A stretch of 11,188 nt of DNA from an uncultured Peptococcaceae bacterium (GTDB lineage Bacteria > Bacillota > Dehalobacteriia > UBA7702): the NCBI GenBank assembly GCA_937919295.1, contig CALFRX010000317.1, positions 1-11,188 of the forward strand, in the 5' to 3' direction. The position numbers were made by a program, and so were the translations under genes. Each line of letters begins with the position of its first letter. Position 1 is the first letter of the stretch. Below are positions 6,806 through 11,188 of this stretch, in pieces. The notes beneath the pieces are model-generated. The model was not told the origin of the DNA. It searched no databases and worked only from the letters and a program-made list of their open reading frames with translations.

Positions 6806-6833
6806 ATTATAAAGAACATTTATAAAATGTCAA
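6806..6833 (-). promoter_or_regulatory. Near-consensus promoter antisense to tRNA, toward comEA
   Basis: On the minus strand TTGACA (6833-6828) and TATAAT (6811-6806) are both perfect, with a 16-base spacer. Transcription would start near 6799, run antisense through the tRNA terminator and the tRNA gene, and reach comEA at 6615. No minus-strand gene begins between this promoter and comEA, so it is either the comE operon promoter with a leader of about 180 nt or the source of an antisense RNA. Confidence 0.6.
6816..6830. promoter_or_regulatory. Palindromic operator-like site within the antisense promoter
   Basis: ACATTT-ATA-AAATGT is a perfect 6-3-6 inverted repeat. It lies between the -10 and -35 and overlaps the -35 of the minus-strand promoter, the classical position for a repressor site. 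The cognate protein is unknown. It does not match the FNR or CRP consensus. Confidence 0.4.
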
Positions 6834-6855
6834 TCCATAAGAAAAAAAACGTTTT

Positions 6856-6888
6856 AGACGCCTTTATTTGTGAAAAAAGGCGTCTTTT
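6856..6888. terminator. Hairpin terminator at 3' end of the Crp/Fnr-family gene
   Basis: AGACGCCTTT (6856-6865) pairs perfectly with AAAGGCGTCT (6876-6885). The stop codon of the regulator gene (6866-6864) lies inside the stem. The plus-strand side is followed by TTTT (to 6888). On the minus strand the hairpin is followed by AAAACG and then a run of eight T, so it probably ends the regulator transcript and may also block read-through from the tRNA side. Confidence 0.6.
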
Positions 6889-7553
6889 AATATAAAGTTG
6901 TTTTTACGAAACGTCAACAACCCCTCTTTGCGCATTTTAGAGAGTTCCGCGGAAAGAGCGGAGCGGTCGGCGCCTAAATAATCGGCCATGCCCTGGCGGT
7001 CAAAATCAATGCTAAAATCGCGGCTGTTCATCAGTTCGCTTTGTTCCGTAAGATACGATACGATCTTTTTGCGCAGGGAGTGCTGGGAAATATGACGAAA
7101 CTTACGAATCATGCGCAGGTTGCTTAAGGCCAAAACCCGCACGAGATTAAAAAGCAACTGCTGATGGGTGGTAAAAGACAGCGCGCAGTTCCAGAAGATC
7201 GTATCGATATCGATGATCAAAACACGACAGTGATCCCCGGCGGCAACGATGCTGAGGTTATCACTCTCTTCCTCCACTGCCACAGATGAGCCAAAAATCT
7301 CGTTTTTCCGCCAATCCGCCAAAATTGTACGGCTGCCGTCGCTTTCTTCTGAAAGTACGAAAACGCGGCCGTCCAGCACAATACCGAAACGTTTTTCCGT
7401 ATCGCCGCTTCTGATGATATAGCCGTCTTTACGGTAGTTACAGACCGTGGCGTGGAGACAACTGAATACCTTGGGCAGTTCCTCCTCGACGATCCCTGTA
7501 AACAGCGCAGTTCTGCCGAGTTCCGCAAAGTCCGGGGCTTCAATAATGAACAT
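6864..7553 (-). CDS. Crp/Fnr-family transcription regulator
   Basis: The 229-residue protein has an N-terminal cyclic-nucleotide-binding-like beta barrel (about residues 14-125), including GYIIRSGDTEKRFGIVLDGRV and EIFGSS. A dimerisation helix follows, then a C-terminal Crp-type helix-turn-helix (about 165-225) with SIDFDRQGMADYLGADRS-ALSAELSKMRKEGLL, where the Arg/Ser recognition helix is typical. The barrel lacks the usual cAMP-binding Gly-Glu...Arg pattern, and there is no N-terminal Cys cluster of the [4Fe-4S] FNR type, so the signal is unknown; related clostridial proteins respond to redox or NO stress. It is divergent from the desulfoferrodoxin gene with 83 bp between them, which makes that promoter its likely target. 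ATG 7553 follows GAAAGGGCGA. Confidence 0.88.
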   Translation of the reverse strand: MFIIEAPDFAELGRTALFTGIVEEELPKVFSCLHATVCNYRKDGYIIRSGDTEKRFGIVLDGRVFVLSEESDGSRTILADWRKNEIFGSSVAVEEESDNLSIVAAGDHCRVLIIDIDTIFWNCALSFTTHQQLLFNLVRVLALSNLRMIRKFRHISQHSLRKKIVSYLTEQSELMNSRDFSIDFDRQGMADYLGADRSALSAELSKMRKEGLLTFRKNNFILKDAFFHK

Positions 7554-7569
7554 AAAAAATCGCCCTTTC

Positions 7570-7611
7570 GTTGTAATAACAACAGAATTTTATTATATTA
7601 TACATTATAAT
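7570..7611 (+). promoter_or_regulatory. Promoter and candidate operator of the desulfoferrodoxin gene
   Basis: TTGTAA (7571-7576) and TATATT (7594-7599) have a 17-base spacer; a TATAAT at 7606-7611 is a possible second -10. The -35 lies within the inverted repeat GTTGT-AATA-ACAAC (7570-7583), a candidate binding site for the divergent Crp/Fnr-type regulator. A second, perfect 10-bp palindrome CATTATAATG (7603-7612) resembles half of a PerR box, but the full PerR consensus is not matched. Confidence 0.5.
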
Positions 7612-7636
7612 GGAGAAAAATAATAGGAGGTGTTTT

Positions 7637-8008
7637 ATGAAACATACATTTTGTATCTGCCGACATTGCGGAAACCAGATTACGTTCATCGAAGACAGCA
7701 GCGTTCCCATTGTATGCTGCGGTGAAAAGATGGAAGTACTGATTCCTGGAACCACCGATGCGGCGCAAGAAAAACATGTCCCCGTCATAGAGAGAAACGG
7801 CAACAAAGTAACAGTTAAAGTCGGCTCTGTCGCGCATCCCATGACAGAACAACACTACATCATGTGGATCGCCTTAGGGACGAAAGACGGCCTTTTGCTG
7901 AAGAAACTAACCCCATCCGACACCCCCGTAGCAGAATTCCTCGTCGACGAAGGCGAAGAAGTCACGGCCTATGAATTCTGCAATCTGCATAATTTATGGA
8001 AAGCGTAA
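7637..8008 (+). CDS. dfx: Desulfoferrodoxin, superoxide reductase (2Fe class I)
   Basis: The 123-residue protein reduces superoxide to hydrogen peroxide in the cytoplasm without making O2. Residues 1-36 are the desulforedoxin domain with iron-binding Cys8, Cys11, Cys27 and Cys28 (CRHCGN and VCCGEKM). The remainder is the superoxide reductase barrel with all active-site ligands: Glu45 and His47 (EKHVP), His67 and His73 (HPMTEQHY), Cys115 and His118 (CNLHNLWK). Length and order match class I enzymes. ATG 7637 is chosen over an in-frame ATG at 7610 because AGGAGGTG (7625-7632) sits directly before it. Electrons would come from rubredoxin, such as the domains encoded downstream. Confidence 0.96.
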   Translation: MKHTFCICRHCGNQITFIEDSSVPIVCCGEKMEVLIPGTTDAAQEKHVPVIERNGNKVTVKVGSVAHPMTEQHYIMWIALGTKDGLLLKKLTPSDTPVAEFLVDEGEEVTAYEFCNLHNLWKA

Positions 8009-8010
8009 AA

Positions 8011-8182
8011 ACGCGCAATCCTTTTGGCAAGAGCTTACAAGAACATCCGCTGCGGTGGAACTAAGGATCTAAAGCCAAGAAGGATCTTTGCGCTGAAGCC
8101 CAAAAGATTGCTTTTAACGCGCCCTGAAAACCAGGCGTCAACGGCAGGCTTCGGCTTTCGGACTTTTGCCGCGATCAGGGAA
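8011..8182 (+). promoter_or_regulatory. Candidate structured leader RNA upstream of the TM1266 gene
   Basis: The 189-bp gap between the desulfoferrodoxin stop and the next ATG has no ORF but strong potential pairing. A long-range stem of about 15 bp joins 8012-8027 (CGCGCAATCCTTTTGG) to 8100-8121 with one bulged C and a 7-base bulge. A second domain has CCCTGA (8122-8127) with TCAGGG (8175-8180) enclosing CGGCA (8142-8146) with TGCCG (8167-8171). The latter ends seven bases before the AGGAGG (8187-8192) of the next gene, a good position to control translation. I recognise no known riboswitch class. The pairing is read by eye, and no covariation is available. Confidence 0.45.
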
Positions 8183-8197
8183 TGACAGGAGGAAAAT

Positions 8198-8437
8198 ATG
8201 GACGCAACCATTGCAGTCATCGGCATCATCGTAAAAGATCTTGATGTTATTCGCGAACTCAATGAAATTCTAAGCAGCTATGATCAGTATATCGTCGGCC
8301 GTATGGGCCTTCCCCATCAAAAAATGGAATTACGCGTAATCAGTATTGTGATAGACGCTCCCGTGGATATCATCGGCTTTTTTGCCGGCAAGGTAGCCAA
8401 CTTAAACGGAGTGGCAATCAACACAGTTTACGCATAA
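8198..8437 (+). CDS. TM1266-family iron-only hydrogenase system regulator
   Basis: The 79-residue protein has the compact ferredoxin-like fold pattern of the TM1266 family. It starts with AVIGIIVKDLDVIRELNEIL, then the conserved IVGRMGLP (about residues 32-39), ending with APVDIIGFFAGKVANLNGV. The family is annotated as a putative regulator of iron-only hydrogenase because it often accompanies the maturation genes hydE, hydF and hydG, but its biochemical role is unproven. None of those genes lies in this window. The start ATG 8198 has a perfect AGGAGG five bases upstream. A possible structured leader precedes it, and the zinc-ribbon gene follows after 23 bp. Confidence 0.88.
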   Translation: MDATIAVIGIIVKDLDVIRELNEILSSYDQYIVGRMGLPHQKMELRVISIVIDAPVDIIGFFAGKVANLNGVAINTVYA

Positions 8438-8460
8438 ATGAAAGAAAAGAGGTTTTATCC

Positions 8461-8592
8461 ATGAAATGTGAAAAATGCGGCGCCGAAATCAATGGCGATG
8501 AAATCTATGAAACCAATGGCAGAAAAGTTTGTGAAGATTGTTCTATGACTTTGAATTCTTATTCCAGCCCTAAGAAAAGTTGTACCCAATAA
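8461..8592 (+). CDS. Small zinc-ribbon-like protein (43 residues)
   Basis: The short frame encodes MKCEKCGAEINGDEIYETNG followed by RKVCEDCSM and a polar tail ending SCTQ. Cys3, Cys6, Cys24 and Cys27 form two CxxC pairs spaced for one zinc or iron site, like a rubredoxin-type knuckle or half a LIM/DksA-like ribbon. A further Cys41 lies near the end. The ribosome binding site AAGAGG (8447-8452) is eight bases from the ATG, supporting real translation. It sits 23 bp after the TM1266 gene and 105 bp before fprA, probably in the same transcript. Function unknown; a metal-binding or redox-sensing role is inference. Confidence 0.75.
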   Translation: MKCEKCGAEINGDEIYETNGRKVCEDCSMTLNSYSSPKKSCTQ

Positions 8593-8643
8593 ATTTTTGC
8601 GTCTCTCAACATCCTGAAATTGAAAAAAATATCACTGTAAAGC

Positions 8644-8669
8644 GGCGGTTGTAGACAAATGCAACCGCC
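8644..8669 (+). other. Intercistronic hairpin upstream of fprA
   Basis: GGCGGTTG (8644-8651) pairs perfectly with CAACCGCC (8662-8669) around a 10-base loop. No T run follows, so it is not a standard terminator. It ends 14 bases before the ribosome binding region of fprA and could stabilise or punctuate the polycistronic mRNA. Confidence 0.5.
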
Positions 8670-8697
8670 TCTTCACCAAAAGCAACGAGGTATCGAT

Positions 8698-9900
8698 ATG
8701 TATTGTGTAAAAAAAATCAGTGAGGACCTTACCTGGATCGGCGGCAATAACCGCAGTCAGACTCTTTTTGAAAACGTATATCCCATTCCCGAAGGTGTTT
8801 CCTATAACTCCTACTTTCTCGACGACGAGAAAACCGTCGCTTTCGATACCGTGGATTACGCGATTTCCCGCCGCTACCTGGAAAACCTCGCCTTTGTGCT
8901 GGACGGCAGAAAACTCGATTATCTCGTCGTCAACCACATGGAACCCGACCACGCCTCGGTCATTGAGATCGTGGCGCAAAAATATCCCGAAATGACCCTT
9001 GTCTGCAATGACAAAACCCTTAAAATGATCCGGCAATTCTTCACTTTCGATGTGGAAAGCCGCGTCCATCTTGTCAAAGAAGGCGATACCCTCTCCACCG
9101 GCAAGCATAACCTTCAATTCATCATGGCGCCGATGGTTCATTGGCCCGAAGTGATGATGACCTATGACAGCACCGATAAAACCCTTTTCTCCGCCGACGC
9201 TTTCGGCACCTTCGGCACGCTGGACGGAAAGATCTTCAACGACGAATTCGATTACGACCGCGTTTTTCTCGACCGCGCCCGGCGCTATTACGCCAACATT
9301 GTCGGCAAATACGGTTTTCAGGTGCAAGGGGTATTGAAAAAAGCCGCGGCCCTGGATATTCAAAAGATCTGCCCCCTTCACGGGCCGGTCTGGAGAAGCA
9401 ACCTCGGCTATATTCTCTACAAATACAACCTTTGGAGCACTTATCAACCGGAAGAAGACGGTGTAGTGATCGTCTACGGTTCCATGTATGGCGGCACCGA
9501 GAATTTGGCGGAAGTTTTAGCCGCTCGCCTGGCGGATCAGGGTATCAATCATATTGTCTGCTACGACGCGGCCAAAACCGAAAATTCTTACCTCATCGGC
9601 GAAGTATGGAAATACAGCCATATTGTGCTGGCTTCCCCCACCCATAATACGAACATCTACGCGCCGATGGAAAACTTTATCACCCACATGGAACACCTGA
9701 ACGTACAAAACAGAGTCGCCGCCGTGCTGGACAATGGCTGCTGGGTACCGCAGGCGGGACAAAAAATCAAAAGCCGTCTAACGGAGATGAAGAACATGAC
9801 AGTTTTGGAACCTTCGGTATCCGTCAAATCCGTGATGCAGGAAGAGCACTGGGACGCCATGAACGCACTGGTCAAAGCGATTGCCGCTTCTCTACAGTAA
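8698..9900 (+). CDS. fprA: FprA A-type flavodiiron protein (O2/NO reductase)
   Basis: The 400-residue protein has an N-terminal metallo-beta-lactamase-like diiron domain (about 1-250) and a C-terminal flavodoxin domain (about 256-400). The diiron ligands are all present: His80, Glu82, Asp84 and His85 (HMEPDH), His148 (MVHWPE), Asp167 (SADAFG) and His228 (PLHGPVW). The flavodoxin part shows the FMN phosphate loop VYGSMYGGTEN and the loops SPTHNTNIY and LDNGCWVPQAG. Such enzymes reduce O2 to water or NO to N2O in anaerobes, taking electrons from rubredoxin. ATG 8698 follows CGAGG; an in-frame ATG at 8659 has no ribosome binding site and lies within the upstream hairpin. The gene encoding its likely electron donor starts 11 bp downstream, as in the fprA-hrb pair of Moorella. 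Confidence 0.95.
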   Translation: MYCVKKISEDLTWIGGNNRSQTLFENVYPIPEGVSYNSYFLDDEKTVAFDTVDYAISRRYLENLAFVLDGRKLDYLVVNHMEPDHASVIEIVAQKYPEMTLVCNDKTLKMIRQFFTFDVESRVHLVKEGDTLSTGKHNLQFIMAPMVHWPEVMMTYDSTDKTLFSADAFGTFGTLDGKIFNDEFDYDRVFLDRARRYYANIVGKYGFQVQGVLKKAAALDIQKICPLHGPVWRSNLGYILYKYNLWSTYQPEEDGVVIVYGSMYGGTENLAEVLAARLADQGINHIVCYDAAKTENSYLIGEVWKYSHIVLASPTHNTNIYAPMENFITHMEHLNVQNRVAAVLDNGCWVPQAGQKIKSRLTEMKNMTVLEPSVSVKSVMQEEHWDAMNALVKAIAASLQ

Positions 9901-9911
9901 GGAGATTTTTT

Positions 9912-11072
9912 ATGGACAATAAAGCAATGTTTCACATCAGCTACGGCCTCTATGTTGTAACCGCCCAAAACGGCCAAAAGGACAACGGCTTCATCAACAA
10001 TACTTTTATGCAGGTTACCACGAATCCTAACCGCGTCATTTTGGCAATCAATAAAGCCAATTACACCCACGACATGATCTTGGCCACAGGAAAATTCAAT
10101 GTCTCGTTGCTGACCACGGCAACGCCCTTTTCCGTTTTTAAGCATTTCGGTTTCCAAAGCGGGCGGGACGTCAATAAATTCGCCGATTGCAGCGAGATCA
10201 AACGCAGCGAAAACGGGCTGATCTATCTAAACAAATACACAAACGGCTACATTTCCGGCCAGGTTGTCGCCACCACTGATTTCGGCACCCACACGATGTT
10301 CATTGCCGATGTCAGCGACGCGGTGGTTTTGAACGACGAAACTTCCCTGACTTACGATTTCTATATGAAATTCATCAAACCGCAACCCAAAAAGACGAAG
10401 AAAAAGGGATGGAGATGTCGGATCTGCGGTTACGTTTACGAAGGGGAAATTCTGCCCCCTGACTTCATCTGTCCCATCTGTAAACACGGCGCCGCTGATT
10501 TCGAACCCATTGAAAGCGACGAGCTCGATAAAGACCGGGCCGACCTCGCCGGCACCAAAACCGAAGCCAACCTCAAGGAGGCCTTTGCCGGAGAAAGTCA
10601 GGCCCGCAATAAATATACTTATTATGCGGGGCAGGCTCGGCGCGATGGCTTTGAAAAGATCGCGGCAACCTTTGACGAGACCGCTTTCAATGAGCAGGAA
10701 CACGCCAAAATTTGGTTCTCCGAACTCCACGGCGACGTCATACCGTCCACGGAAGACAACCTGAAAGACGCGGCCGGCGGTGAAATGGACGAATGGCAGA
10801 AGATGTATCCTCGGATGGCAAAGGAAGCCCGGGAAGAAGGCTTCAACGAACTCGCCGCGCTCTTTGACGGTGTGGCCGCCATTGAAAAAAGACACGAAGC
10901 CCGCTATCGCCGTCTCCTCAAAGAGGTACAAGAAGAAAAAGTATTCATTGCCGATACAGAGGTTACCTGGGTTTGCAGAAATTGCGGCTATGAGTATACC
11001 GGGAAGGAAGCGCCTAAATTCTGTCCTGTGTGCAAATACGGTCAGAGTTATTTCGAACAAGAGGTTCGCTAA
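9912..11072 (+). CDS. Flavin reductase-rubredoxin-rubrerythrin-rubredoxin fusion protein
   Basis: A 386-residue chain with four modules. Residues 1-155 are a flavin reductase-like FMN-binding split barrel (MFHISYGLYVVTA, then NNTFMQVTTNPNRV). Residues 166-200 are a rubredoxin with Cys169, Cys172, Cys187 and Cys190. Residues 218-342 are a rubrerythrin diiron four-helix bundle with Glu228 (AGESQARNKY), Glu261 and His264 (NEQEHAK), Glu291 and Glu294 (GEMDEW), Glu325 and His328 (IEKRHEARY). Residues 352-386 are the usual C-terminal rubrerythrin rubredoxin (Cys355, Cys358, Cys371, Cys374). The first two modules equal Hrb, the NADH-dependent rubredoxin partner of FprA; the last two equal a peroxidase rubrerythrin. 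One protein could thus pass electrons from NAD(P)H to its own peroxidase centre and to FprA. The start has AAGGAG (9900-9905) six bases upstream, overlapping the fprA stop, so the pair is surely co-transcribed. Confidence 0.93.
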   Translation: MDNKAMFHISYGLYVVTAQNGQKDNGFINNTFMQVTTNPNRVILAINKANYTHDMILATGKFNVSLLTTATPFSVFKHFGFQSGRDVNKFADCSEIKRSENGLIYLNKYTNGYISGQVVATTDFGTHTMFIADVSDAVVLNDETSLTYDFYMKFIKPQPKKTKKKGWRCRICGYVYEGEILPPDFICPICKHGAADFEPIESDELDKDRADLAGTKTEANLKEAFAGESQARNKYTYYAGQARRDGFEKIAATFDETAFNEQEHAKIWFSELHGDVIPSTEDNLKDAAGGEMDEWQKMYPRMAKEAREEGFNELAALFDGVAAIEKRHEARYRRLLKEVQEEKVFIADTEVTWVCRNCGYEYTGKEAPKFCPVCKYGQSYFEQEVR

Positions 11073-11174
11073 TTGCCACAGCACAAATAACGCATAAAAA
11101 TAAAATCATAATGCCCAAGTCCGGAGCAGCGCTGGTTCAGACACTGTTTTGGACGATGGCGCAGAAGAGGTGAA

Positions 11175-11188
11175 ATGATGACCTATAA
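11175..11188 (+). CDS. Start of next gene, only first codons in window
   Basis: ATGATGACCTATAA at the right edge follows AGAGGTG (11166-11172). The second ATG (11178) has the better spacing. Nothing can be said about the product. The 102 bp before it hold no clear terminator, so it might belong to the preceding transcript. Confidence 0.45.

Noticed and set aside
7603..7612. PerR box upstream of dfx
   Set aside because: Only one half (ATTATAA) matches the PerR consensus; the other half is out of register, so AT-rich promoter sequence explains it equally well.
8632..9447. 271-codon minus-strand ORF
   Set aside because: It is antisense to fprA, whose motifs are complete; the long open antisense frame is a codon-usage shadow.
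10227..11084. 285-codon minus-strand ORF
   Set aside because: It is antisense to the flavin reductase-rubredoxin-rubrerythrin gene with all metal ligands intact; no independent start signal or protein-like motif.
11111..11173. Possible 20-codon leader peptide ending at the ribosome binding site of the next gene
   Set aside because: The stop overlaps the GAGGTGA region, which is suggestive, but the ORF has no ribosome binding site and the downstream gene is outside the window.

Overview
The window looks like chromosomal DNA of an anaerobic, probably spore-forming member of the Bacillota (Clostridia-like). The reasons are a CwlD-type spore-cortex amidase, strong AGGAGG-type ribosome binding sites, consensus sigma-A-like promoters at the tRNA genes, and a dense set of oxygen-defence genes typical of strict anaerobes (desulfoferrodoxin, FprA flavodiiron protein, rubredoxin and rubrerythrin domains, a TM1266-family hydrogenase-associated protein). 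The species cannot be named from the sequence alone.

Layout. (1) Positions 1-1443, minus strand: the first 481 codons of a secreted, tyrosine-rich protein that runs off the left edge. (2) 1444-1985: mostly non-coding, AT-rich DNA with one doubtful small ORF. (3) 1986-2283: a tRNA-Ala(CGC) gene on the minus strand, its hairpin terminator, and two extra 97-bp tandem copies of the terminator plus the tRNA 3' end. This pattern suggests a used or degenerate integration site and may mark the edge of an accessory region to the left. (4) 2385-3942, plus strand: a DUF421/YetF-like membrane protein, then a CwlD-like amidase whose third zinc-ligand His is replaced by Gln. (5) 3914-6615, minus strand: comEA, then comEC split into two overlapping ORFs (membrane core and metallo-beta-lactamase part); this unit converges on cwlD with a 29-bp 3' overlap. 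(6) 6634-6833: a tRNA with CAU anticodon with a consensus promoter and terminator, plus a near-consensus promoter on the opposite strand that contains a 15-bp palindrome. (7) 6864-11072: a Crp/Fnr-family regulator, divergent from a plus-strand run of desulfoferrodoxin, a TM1266-family protein, a 43-residue zinc-ribbon-like protein, FprA, and a four-domain flavin reductase-rubredoxin-rubrerythrin-rubredoxin fusion. The next gene begins at the right edge.

How the parts work together. The right half reads as an oxygen/ROS/NO detoxification module. Desulfoferrodoxin would reduce superoxide to peroxide, the rubrerythrin part would reduce peroxide to water, and FprA would reduce O2 or NO. The flavin reductase-rubredoxin part would supply electrons from NAD(P)H. 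The divergent Crp/Fnr-type regulator is the natural candidate for control. A predicted structured leader of about 170 nt lies in front of the TM1266 gene and resembles no riboswitch class I could recognise. The competence genes and the cwlD/DUF421 pair look like ordinary core genome apart from the comEC split and the CwlD substitution.
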